Shown one piece after another: positions 11,650 to 23,600 of a DNA stretch of 64,000 nucleotides; within the stretch, counting starts at the first letter, position 1, and every line of letters starts with the position of its first letter. The stretch comes from Charina bottae (Eukaryota > Chordata > Lepidosauria > Squamata > Charinaidae): assembly GCA_023362775.1 (NCBI GenBank), contig JALMGJ010000018.1, forward strand, positions 20,565,105 to 20,629,104, written 5' to 3'. Under the pieces are notes generated by a model. The model was not told the origin of the DNA. It worked only from the letters and a program-made list of their open reading frames with translations, and did no database searches. The translations under genes and the position numbers were made by a program.

Positions 11650-14600
11650 TCAAGGTGTCCGATGATGGGATGGGATGGGATGGGATGGGATGGGATGGGA
11701 TGGGATGGGATGGGATGGGATGGGATGGGATGGGATGGATGATGATGATAGATCAGATCAGATCAGATCAGATCCAGGCAGGGAATGCCTTGTCAGAAGA
11801 GAGAATACTAAAATAATCATTTGTTTCTTCAGCCAACAAGCGCTCTACTTCCGCAGTGAACCTCAAGCAACCCGAAACGGTCCTCCACAAGCGACTCTCG
11901 TCCTCAGCAGCACTTCTCAATTCTCCCAGCCAAGGTAAGGAGGGGACTGTAGAGCAGATGTAAGACCCACCATCCATCCTTTGCAGCCCCTGGACCATCT
12001 GAAGTTGGCCTTAAACACCTTCTACCCATTTCGTTAATCCAGTGACCCTGGCGCACCTCCAACCCAACGGTTGCTGGATGTGACGTCTCTTAGAACAGAA
12101 GAACCGTGGTAAACCCTTCCCAGACCCTCCACGCCACTCTGGAGTTCAGAAAGCCAATCGTGACCCATGATTTCACACACACCCTCTCCCATTCACCCCT
12201 CCGAATCTGCATGCCGTCCTTCGTCTGATCTAAAACCAGACAGCTTTCCTATAAAACGGTGGCGATCCTTTCTTCTCCAAATCTGACTTCTTGTTGCCTG
12301 TTTGAAACCAAAGGACGGCAGCAATGGATCTCTTCGCCTGGCAACCTCCCCATGCGCAAAGTTGAAGTGGAGTAACCTGAGAGCAGTTTCGTCCTGGCCT
12401 ATGTCGATAGCGTGCAGTGTCCCCCTCTCTCTAAATAGAACTGGGCTGCCATGTATGGCACCTCGACAATAGGTGTTGTAGTCTGTTTACAGCAGAAGCA
12501 GGCGGCTTCTTTTTAAGCCCCCTTATCCAGCAATGGCTCCCCCTTGCCAACCTAACAAATAGCCTTTTAAAAATAGGAAGAAACTAATGAGGATGGGGAT
12601 GGAGTGAGAATAGCTCAGAAGTCTTGTTCCTCCTTTGCTGCGGCATCCCATTCCCCAGTTACCTTCCTGCGTCACAACTAAACTTCAGGAAACGCTTCTG
12701 CTGCCTTCAGAGGAAACCCTGACCTAACCTGGTTGTAACATGGGAGAAGGAGAAATCTATTCCTGAGAATAAGGTGATCCCACCCTCTTCAGACCCGGCT
12801 CACCGCTGCTGTGTGGTGTGGTGTATAAATGCCCTGTAGTTCTCCGTAGGTGTGATTTAGACCGAGACGTTTCCCAACCCTACCTTGAATAGTTGAGATA
12901 TTGGCCTAGTATCTTCTGCAGTCAAAGCACGCACTCTTCCCCTCAGCAGTGTGATAGTAAAGGAGAGATTTTATGGACCTCCTGGCCTACAGTGCTGGCA
13001 TCGGATAGTTCTTACAAATTACGCTTTTTATGAGCTGAGCTAAACGGGTTGCGTTATCAAAGCCGCCTAGTCCAGGCATTACTGCTCTCCGGATTAATTG
13101 AAGGGCTTCGCGCTTCAAACACCAGTGGGGTCATCTGGACTATAATTCCAGTCGAGCAGAGTGGTGTCAGTCTTAAGAATCTCCTCCATTGATACTGCGT
13201 GTTGATGTTTGCCAAGCCAACGATTCCCTGGTTTTTTTTCCCTTGCAGGATCAGCTAAAAGGAGCTCTTCATTAAACAGGCTGAATAACAAAAGTTCTCT
13301 GAATTCTGAGCAAGCCCTGCCCAGCGCTTCACAAACGGAGCAGAAAGGTGCAGCAAACAAGAATTTTCAGAAATCGGTTAATGAGAACTATTTTGTTTAT
13401 CTACGTATCCCACAGGAGGTTTATCAAAATAAATAGAAACTGTGCAGGAATATTTTACGTTAGTGAGTCTTGCTCAGGAGGGGTTAACCGATGGCTGAGT
13501 CTTTGCAAATTCAATTTGTGCATCTTAGTTGTGCCCCACCTGTATAAGGGGGATTGAAAATTACGCTGTAAAGCCATTTGAATTTTCCATAGGTCACGAT
13601 TTGATTTCTGCCAGTTTTTTAAAAAAATTAAGTTCCTTTACAAATCATCAAATATACAAGTATATCTAGTTGTAATACAGAAGTATGGATTTGGGCCTGG
13701 TGGTCACCATTCACCTAAAAGCATGCCACTACACAGAGAGAGACCTACCTTTGACTAGATACTGTATGTCCTCCACATAACCTATCAGTGTGTATTTTAT
13801 AAAGTCCTGATTTTGATTGGTATACAGATAGTCCTTGACTTACGACCGCAATTGGGACTGGAACTTCTGTTGCTAAGCGAGGCAGATGTTAAGTGCATCA
13901 CACCTGATCTTACAACCTTTTTTGCCACGGTCATTAAGCAAATCACCATGGTCATTAAGTGAATCTGGCTTCCCCCATTTACTTTGCTTGTCAGAAGCCA
14001 GCTGGGAAGGTTGCAAATGGCGATCACATGACCCCAGAATGCTGCAACCGTCGTAAGTGCAAGTCAATTGCCAAGCGCCTGAATTTTGATCATGTGACTA
14101 CAGGGACGCTGTGACGGTCGTAAGTGCAAGGACCAGTCGAGTCACTTTTTTCAGCGCCATCGTAGCTTCGAACGGTTGCTAAACGAATGGTCATAAGTCA
14201 AGAACTACCTGTATATGAAAAGGTCTCCTGAAATAGTTTTATAGTTTTATACTTCCTTGGCAGTAGACCTGTAGAATGCAAGAGCAGATATTTGTTCCTG
14301 GACTAGAATGTGAAGGGTTAGGTTTATTAGATTCAAATAAAACTAAATTTTAATCTATAACCAAGCAACTATGCCTGCTTAGTTTTAAGAAATACAGTGT
14401 AAGACGTTGGACATTGCTGATTTAAATTAGCCTTTTTTTCCCTTGATGCTTGAAAATAACCTGTCCAACAAGTAAATACTGTATGCATTTCTTTTTAAGT
14501 TTTTATTTGGGGAGTGGAACAAGTATTTTGTAAGACAAGAGTGTTGCTCTCATCCAGTCTTACAAAAGAAAGATGCTTCTGATTATCTCCTGAAATTGTA

Positions 14601-17600
14601 TACCTAGTGCTTGAGTCAGCAAAAGCGCATTTTGAAAATGATCCGTGTGTTTGGGCTCTAGGAGAACCAGAAAAGAAGAGGAGCTCATCGCTGAGCAGAA
14701 TGAGCAATAAACTTCCCGAATTAGAAAATGTGCAGAAAGAAGAAAAAACAGGTAGTTAAGAGTTTACATGGCATGCTCCTCCCAGTGATTATTGGAAAAA
14801 AAATTCTGAAGTAAATATGCACAAAGAGGCATTTTCCCAGAAGTGTGAAGGCTCGAATTGTATAGCAAGCACAGAGCAAGCCCGTTGGTTCCCGCTCTCT
14901 ACCCTGCTGGCTGCATTACCCCCCTCACAGATGTTGAGGCCCATGCAGACAGCTGTGTCTCACTCCACACCTTGAGCCCTCCTGCCTATTGGGAAATGCC
15001 TGACGTTGCCTTCTCTTTCTCTCTTTTTCCCTTTTTAATATGACTTTGTGGCCCTTAGGCGGTTCTTGGCAAGCGAAGCTCTTCTTTACAGCGTCTAGGC
15101 GTTAACTGAGCAGCAGTTCAATGTGGTGTGACCATTTCCACCCCAGCAAAGAGAACTTGATTGTCCCTTCTTTGAAACTGCAAGGCTCCTCCGCCTTGAT
15201 CGTCCAACCAGTTGCTCTTAGGGGACATCTGCAGCCCTGCTCCGCTGTGCTCCTGGTTTGCTTCTGCAGGCCATTTGCTGCCCCTAAAAAAAAGGTTCGG
15301 TGGGGTTGCGTTATTCTTTCCCTTTGGTGTAGTGATCCCGGGCCCTGCGCTGACCTGGTTGGGCCCAGAAGCAAAACAGGATTAAGCCTGGTTAGTACTT
15401 GGATGAAAGACCCACCTGGGAATTCCAGAGTTGTCAGTAAAACTAGGAAGTCCAAAAACAATCCAGGGAAAAAAAGTGGGAAGCTGCTTTCCGTATCTTT
15501 GCTAAGAAAGCAACGTGCCTCGTCCATGAAGTCCCTGGAAGTCAAGCTTAATTCAAAGGAGTGGTTCTTTGTTTTAGTGATTTGCTCTCAATTTGTCCTC
15601 TTTTACCAGCTACAGAATTATTTTCAGGCGATTAAAAATAGCACGCAGAATGTTGCGGCCTGAGCTAGACCTTGTAGGAAGAGAGCTGCGTTAGTCTCTG
15701 GCGGCAAGAAATCCGGAGGAGTCTGGTAGCGCCTTTAAGGGCCAACCAATTTTATTCAAAAGCGTAAGTGTTCAGCTTATGCCTTAGAATAAAATCGGTT
15801 GGTCATTAAAGGCACTACCAGACTCCTGATTTTTTGCAACCTCATCTAGGCTGGTTTAGCCCTGGAATTTGGTCCTATAACAACAAGTGTTCGTGACAAG
15901 ACACGTCCTCAGGTTTCTCCCTCCCATCTGAGTGTGTCCGCCACCTTGCGTTCCTCTGGGACTTTGTGTTGACTCCTCTTTCGTTGCTTCACATCCTTCA
16001 GCCCGCCGTTTGGTCATCCCTTTGGAGAATAACTCCATCAGTCGCCTGCTCACCCCCACCCAGGCCTCTCTAGCCAGGAGTAAGAGCGCAGCCACCTTGT
16101 CTGCAGACGGCAAGGATCCCGCAGGTAACAGGGCCCGGAGCCATCCGGCATGGCAACGCTTCTGGCGGTCGTTTAGGAGAGGAGCCCCACAGTATCGACA
16201 AACCCTTTACTTCACGGGGTCTCTTCTAGCTTGCCCTGTTGGGTGTTTGGAAACTCGGGGGCGGGGGGAATCCGTTCTGCCAATAACCACTCAGATATGA
16301 AATAAAAAGATAGCTTTTAAGATGGCAGGCAGATGGAAGGAGACGGGCTCTTGAAGAAGGGAGCTTTGCTTTCTGCCTGGAATTCGTGTGCCAGGCGATA
16401 CCATTTGCAGCCATCTTGAAAGACTTCTGTGCATGTGCTTGCAAAGACTTTAAACACCTACACGGCAGGGGAGAATTGGGACCATCCTCCCCTGAACGTC
16501 TTGCCCTTCGTGTTGTGTTCCAAAACATTCTGCCCCCTTTGGTCGGTCTTAACAGAATTTCCTCTTCCTTTTAACGTTGCTCCCCTTGTTTTACTGCTAA
16601 TGCCTGTTTGTCTTTCCTGCCTTCCCAGTATTTTAAATCTTCCCCTTCAGCCGAACTGAGAACGTTGATAAGCTGAAACTCTTGTTTCTTAAGCTTCACG
16701 CCCATTTATTTCCTAAACTTCCTTTGCAAAGGATAGGAAAGATGCCTAATTCTCTATTTATTTGTGGTGAGTTAGGATTGTCAAGTTCTGCATCAATGTT
16801 GTCTAAGGATCCTGGGTTTAAAAAAATGAAAAATAAAGTCTTTGAGCTTAGATGTAGGAATATTTTGTTCCTGACTTTCCCCGTCCACCCCTTTCTCCTC
16901 TGCGGTCTCTGGCTCCATGACTTCTTGAAACCTTTGTGTGGCCTCCGGTCTGTCTCCTAACAAATCCAGCCTTCTCCCCTTCCGTTCTTGCCTTTTTCCT
17001 GCCTGACTCCCCAGTGCAGCCTGGTGGCCTCGGCTGTCCCGTCAGGTTCCTGACTTGACAGGCGCTTCCCTTCTGTCCTTGCTCAGCTTCCGCCGGCTCC
17101 ACAGCCCACGTGCCCAAAGCGCCCTTGCGCAGCCGCAGCACAGACCGATCGAAGGGGGCTGCCGCCTCGTCCGGAAACGTTTCCTCGGAACCTGCACAGG
17201 TGAGTCGGCCTTTGGGGTGTCTGGCTGCTGACTTCGGCTTGGGCGATGCCAAAGCCATGAGCCCCCCGGACGTTTTGATGGGACGGCCTCAGTTATTCCC
17301 TCTGTTCCTAGTGGTGAGATTAAGGATATGACCGAAGTGTATGTTCCCGGGTCTCGTTTTTGACATTTTAGGCATTTACTTGGTCTTTTGAATTACGAAG
17401 ATCGCAAGAGTTTAAGGGGCAATATTCTAGCTGGGGAGCTCCTCTGAAACCAAGAGTCGGTGATGACAATTCAGTTTCTGACCCGCCTTTCTGCCAGTTC
17501 AGTGTACAGGTAGTCAATGTATTGTCGAAGGCTTTCACGGCCGGAGTTCGATGGCTGTTGTGGGTCTTCCGGGCTGTGTGGAGGAACCACAACTTCCAGA

Positions 17601-20600
17601 ACACGGCCACACAGCCCGGAAGACCCACAGCAGTACAGATAGTCCTCGATTTACAACCACAATTGGGACTGGAACTTCCTTCGCTAAACGAGGCGGTTGT
17701 TAAGTGAGTCGCACCTGATTTTACAACCTTTTTGCCACAGTTGTTAAGCAAATCACCGCAGTCATTAAGTGGATCACGTGGTTGTTAAGCAAATCCGGCT
17801 TCCCCCATTGACTTTGCTTGTCAGAAGCTGGCTGGGAAGGTCACAAATGGCGATCACGTGACCCCAGGACGCCGCAACCGTTGTAAATACATGCCAGTTG
17901 CCAAGTGCCTGAATTTTGATCACGTGACCGTGGGGGACCATGCAACAGTCATAAGTGCAAGGACCAGCCATAAGTCACTTTTACCAGCGCCATCGTAACT
18001 TTGAATGGTCACTAAACGAACGGTCGTAAGTTGAGGACTCCCTGTATTTTTCAGATAGTCTGGAAACTTGTATCCACCCTTTGCATCCCTATAAACTCTG
18101 AATTAAAAGACATGTGACCTGTTTTCCACTAGGTTAGATGAGAGGGAGACGTCCTACCAGACTCGATAAGTGCTGTGCCCTGCTGTTGCTAAAACAGCCT
18201 CCCTGATTTATTTGGCACCTTCTCTCCTTTGGCTGAAGCTCTGCGGCGTCTCTTAGAGAAAACCGGTAACGTGACGCGCTCTCTCTCTCTGTTCTCTTCC
18301 AAGAAACCTGAGCCAGCGAAGCAGCCCCCGTCTTCGTCCGGGAGGCGGGCTCTTTCGCCCTCGCTGTCTGCTCCCAGACGCTCCGTCTCACCCGGAAACG
18401 TGGGGAAGCACCCTCCGTCTCCCGCCGCGATAAGGTTTCTATCCAGCTGAAGCCTCTGCTCTTCCCCGGTTGCGTTCAGAAAACAAAGTCGACTGCTTTC
18501 CTCTTGATTCCCGTTCTCCCTAAAGAAGGAAGGGCTTTAGAACGGTCTTCCCAGCAGGCTGCCCTCTTGCTGGGAATTCCCAGTTTGGCAGGAGACCACC
18601 AGGCTTGAGAGAGCTGGTTTAGGAATGTGGCTGGCTGGGGAATTCTGGGAGTTGAAGTCCACACAGCTTAAAGTTGCTGAGGTGGAAAAACCCTGCCCTT
18701 CATGAGGCTACGAAAGTATAGTTGGGGAAGTTGAGGGAACGTGGGCAGAGAAAGCAATAGCAGACACGGGTTAGAAATGAATGAAGAACAAGAAAAATAA
18801 GAAGACAAAAATAACAAGATAGTGGTCCAGCAACAACCACACGCAAAACACAACCCACAAGGGCTCCATCCACCTCCTGGGGGGCCAGCCGGGTCCTTAA
18901 GGCCTTCTGGAACACCATCAGGTGGGAGCCACGCCTCATTCCAGGAGGGATGGAGACCTTACGAGGAGATCACCTTAGGTGGGGTTGAAAGGACATCAGC
19001 TATGCTGAATGGCGAGGTTAACCTAAAAGGGGTACTTCTGTTGCAGAGACTGGTAGAACAAGGGGTAGCCATGAGGGTACCACTGGAGCTCCCTCTGTTT
19101 TTTTTATGTGTGTGCAGACCTTCAATCACACCATCATGGTCACCATCTTGGCTTTTTGGACCATGCCCTGCAGACACCCCTGGGTAGAACAAAGGAGGAG
19201 GTAATGTGGGTTGTTGGTTTTGTTCCATTGTCATTCTAACTCAGCCTTTCTCAACCTTTTGACCCCGGAGGAACCCTTGAAGTATTTTTCAGGCCTCGGG
19301 GAACCCCTGCACATTCAGACTCAAATATAGGCCAGAAGGTGCAAAATTATTGTATTCATTTCATGGGTAGGCCTGTATATAGGCATTCACAGTGTTCTTA
19401 ACCAGAAAATAAAAAATGTAACTTGCCTCTTTCATGTGAAGTTGCCCGAATTTGAATTAATTTTTAAAATCGTGATCTCCCGGGGATCCCTCGTGGCTTC
19501 TCACGGAACCCTAGGATGCCACGGAACCCTGGCTGAGGAACCCTGTTCTAACTCACGCTAGAATGAGCTGTAAAGGCAGATTGTTCAGGGTCAAACAAGC
19601 GCTGGGCAATTGCATTCTTTGGTCTTGCGGCACGTCCTGATAGCTCCTGCTTTCTCGGCAGACGCAGACCTCATCCGGTTTCACCAAACGCCTTACGGCA
19701 GCGGCCACCTCCTCCCATTACAGTCTCTAAGCCGGCACCGATACAGCGCCCACCACTCACCCCAAATGTCCTCATTATTACCAAAAAGAAAACCGACGTG
19801 GAGTGCAAACCAAACGAGGCAGTGGCCCAGGAGCAGGGAGCTGCCGTGCACACCTTGGAGAGAGAAGTGCCTGGAGGTCCTTCTAGAACCAAAGAAGGTA
19901 AGAGAACCTGTTCTAAAGGTGACCCCGTTGCCTGTTGTTGCACCTGTCTCGGAACCGGTCTCTCTCACACGTTGAGCTCCATTTTTTATTTTATTTTTTT
20001 AATCCGTTCAATCCTCGGAGACTCCCTGGACAAGCCCCTGCAGTTTTCTTGGCAAGGTTTTTCAGAAGTGGTTTGCCATTGGCTCCTTCCCAGGGCTGAG
20101 AGAGAGGGACTGGCCCAAGGTCACTCAGCTGGCTTCGTGCCTAAGGCGGGACTAGAACTCTCAAGTCTCCTGGTTTCCCATTGGCTCCTTCCTAGGGCTA
20201 AGAGACAGCGATTGGCCCAAGGTCACCCAGCCGGCTTTCGTGCTTGAGGCGGGACTAGAACTCTCAGTCTCCCGGTTTCCCATTGGCTCCTTCCTAGGGC
20301 TGAGAGACAGGGATTGGCCCAAGGTCACCCAGCCGGCTTTCATGCCTAAGGCGGGACTAGAACTCTCAGTCTCCCGGTTTCTAGCCCGTTGCCTTCACCA
20401 CGACACCAAACCGGCTCTTGGGCTCCATACCTGGAGAGAATACAGGAAGAAAGTAATGTTACAGGGAAGTCCCTAAACCACGAGGTTGCAGTGACTTGGA
20501 CCTGCGTGCTCTTGGCTGCAGAATGTGGAGAGGCCCTTTCCCCACCAACCCCCAAGGTCGTTCTTTTGCATGCTCATTGGTAGTCCGTCATCTTACAGTT

Positions 20601-23600
20601 TTTTCTCACTTCTCTTTAGCCTTTGCTGGCATCACATTTTTCCTGAACTTTGCATTGGTGGAAAAACGTGGCTCTTAATGCTTTCAACATTTACAGCTTT
20701 GAACATTTAAACTGAATAGTGTGAAAATGGTTAGCTGAAATACCTGAATTTATTTTATTAAAGAGTGTCAGTCAAGCTTTGGCAGTAAGAACATTAGCTT
20801 GCCAAAGTATTGTTTGCCCAGGAAAGCTGTTCAGTGTGGTGAAAACGCCAATGTACAAAAATAATCTGAATTTTCATCACGCGTGATCTAAGATGCTGTC
20901 ATGGACGGACTGTTGGCCAGACAATAAGACAGTTTAGATCCTAACTTTCCTTGGACAGGCTAGTATCTTAATTGTTGCAGAATGGAATAATAAGAAAAGA
21001 AAGCAGATGAGATGTTTCTAAAGCAATTACTTCTGTGAAAATAATACTAATGTTTCCAGTTGTTAATTTTCTGCCACATTAGGCCATTTGAAGTTTTCAA
21101 GTTACTCCCTTCTAAAACTGGTTTCTTAACTCTTACATGGTAAAATTCAGATCCGTGCATTGGCCAAAAAATGTTGGCATTTTGCTTTTCCATGGTGTTT
21201 TAAGTAGAACTTTTCTCCAAAAAAAAAAAAATAAGGTTTCACTAATATGGAAGGGGGAAAGGTTGTTTGGGTATCATGACTTGAATGCTGAAAACTTCAG
21301 TCTTTGGTTGTACAACTGTTTAGGGAATGAGCGGTGTTTTTTTTCTTCTTACCATGGGGAAAAATAAAGTAAAACTGAACAAATGCCTCAACCTCCCTCC
21401 CTCCTTGGTGCCCGGCCCAAATGAGCCCGTCCTCCACCCCTCCGATCTTCTGCCGCGTCCAAAAAAAGAGACATTTTGGAGGAGCTGCCCTTAGCCCTTG
21501 TCTCTCTGGGGAAACTTTTAGAGAAAAAGAATCTCATCCAGGCACCCCTGGCGGGATCCTCAGACAAAGAGCTCCAGGTGAGTCGCTTTCTCGGCTGGGG
21601 TGATGGGCACGCAGCGAGAGGCACCCTCCCCCCCCCCCCGCATTGCTGCTTTGAGGGGCCACGGGGTTCTCCCCTTGCTGTTTCGGCCTCCTCGCCCGCC
21701 CCCCGCCCCAGCGCTTGCAGGTCTAGCACAGTGGAGCATGCTAAGTGTTAAGATGTCCGCCAGCTCTGCCGGCAGCCCGTCCTGCCCGTGGCTTCAGCCC
21801 CGCGTGTTTTCCTTTGCAGAGTCGGCGGCCTCCTTCACATTCCTTCCTGAATTGCCATCTTCCATCTTCAGCCCCTCGTCTCCTGCCGCCTCATCCTTCT
21901 GCGCTCAGGATTTCCCGCCAGCCGCCTCTGTCGCCAGAAGGGTGCTTTTCGGATACGATCCGATGTCGCGCACGGGGGCTTCCTCTCATTCCTTGAGCGG
22001 CACGCCCAACCCTTCCTGGGCTGACCTCACGGGCCGCGACGCCTCCCCCGGCACGTTTCCACCTTGCTTTGCTAGCATGCCGGACCTCGGGCGTCCGCTG
22101 TCTGCCAGGGGAGCCGCTGGCGGCTTCCCCCCCCACTTCGCGGTGGAGGGCACGAGGCAAGGGGACGGCGTAGGCGTGAGCCCGCTCCGATGCATGCGCT
22201 TCCCGTGGTCTCACAGGACCGGCTCGTCCGACACGCTGCCGCCGCCGCCTCCATTCAGCAGGAGGGCTCCAGCTCGGCGGCCCGTGATGGTGACCACCGA
22301 CCCCTTTGTCCTGAATAAGCTGCTGCAGACCTTCCAGATCATGCGGTGCAGCGTGGACAACGTCAGCCACGAGCTCAGGGTGCTGAACACTCACCTGGCC
22401 AACCTCTCCCATCACTTCGGGGCCTTGCCCAGGCCCGGCTCTTTTTCTCAGCCGGAGCAGGAGGAGCCAGATTATCCCGAGTAAAGGTCTAGCAGCTCCG
22501 GTCCGACACGCCCGCCTTGCCAGCTTAGGCTAGCCTTGTTTCCAGGGTAATTCTGCTTTGAAGGCAGAATCCTCGGGGGGGGGGTTCTCCCCCCACCTCC
22601 TCCCCATCCTCCGCCACTGCTGGTCCACACACAGCTCCACTATAGAGCTGCAGGATCCAGGGGAACATTTGATGCATCCCATCAATACGTGCTGTTGTCT
22701 TCATCTGCAGAAAATAGTCCCCGGCAGATATCTCTATCTCGGTGCGGAAAAGACAGAGGTAGAAGGGGTAGCTCCTTATCTATCTGTTTATTTATTTATT
22801 TATTTATTTATTTGGAGTCTCTCCACTTTTTGCAATAAATGGTCTCTTGCAATATAGAAGAGCAGTTGTTGTTGTTTTTTTTAAAAAAATAGGATAAACC
22901 AGCAAGGGGCCATAAATATTAATTTCCTTGGGGTGACGTTCATTTATCTCAAGCAAACTGGAGAATTTAGAATTGTTTCAGTGCTCGTGAGGGCATTTGC
23001 ACTGTCTACCAGAGGATTAATCTGCGGCTTTTCAATTTGTCCGGGGGGGGGGGGGCATGCGCGTTATTCAGACTCGAACAAAAAGAGCTTCAAATAAAAC
23101 AGCATTTATTGCCTCAAATATGTATAGAATGAATTGGAAGGTCTTTAATTGATGACAAGGAATTGTATTTATTTATTGCCGTAGAGACAGTCTTGTTTGG
23201 GGATGGGGATATGCAAATGGCAAAATAACAGAACCTTGGTACTCCATAGATGGATGTTCCAATGTTGCAGCTAGTCCTCTGTGGGTGACAGAAGACTTAA
23301 TATTATTTTTGGTGATAGAAGGGGGTCAACATTGTCTTTCCATTATAATACTTTGCGTAGGATAGAAGAGAAAGTGACCAAATGCTGGCCTTCCGAATCC
23401 CATTCACGGGCATATCTGGGAGCACACACCAGTTTTGTGACCTTGCATTTTGGGTTTCAGTAAAGCCTCAATAAATCTTTGCTTTCTTGGGCACCAGAGC
23501 GAGTTGACACCTCAGATGAGAGAGGAGGGCCAGGAAAGGAACTTGCTTCCCATCCGCACCCTTTAGTCTTGCTGTGCCTTTCTTCTCGAGGAGAAGAAGA

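Larger units (their letters stand above)
9259..11832 (+). other. MAP7D3 intron with microsatellite block
   Basis: It contains a CCTG run (9280-9306), a hAT MITE (10113-10229), a second hAT family member with internal repeats (10970-11320) and a hairpin/TG/GATA/GGGAT block (11440-11740). Confidence 0.7.
14752..16001 (+). other. MAP7D3 intron
   Basis: It contains a 5S-rRNA-like SINE fragment (15345-15430) and a fold-back repeat (15700-15840). Long open frames on both strands (15121-15663 +, 15545-15102 -) overlap the 5S-like fragment and show no family motif. Confidence 0.6.
17200..18303 (+). other. MAP7D3 intron
   Basis: It is filled largely by a Tigger-like MITE (17636-18044) with a palindromic retroelement end inserted at its left terminus (17519-17633). 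Confidence 0.65.
18435..19661 (+). other. MAP7D3 intron
   Basis: It contains a half hAT MITE (18628-18695) and a complete hAT element (19242-19545). Confidence 0.65.

Noticed and set aside
15345..15430. Possible functional 5S rRNA gene
   Set aside because: Only the 3' half matches and the 5' half with its internal promoter is degraded.
15102..15663. 180-codon + frame and 147-codon - frame overlapping each other
   Set aside because: Both run through a 5S-derived SINE fragment and no splice context or family motif supports either.
18822..19187. 121-codon Pro-rich + strand frame
   Set aside because: It lies in a MAP7D3 intron with no splice-phase fit. Part of its 3' end matches a short inverted-repeat element also at 50018-50101.
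20161..20343. Repetitive small open frame with GWVTLGQSLSLSPRKEP units
   Set aside because: It is a translation of the 102-bp tandem LINE-tail repeat.
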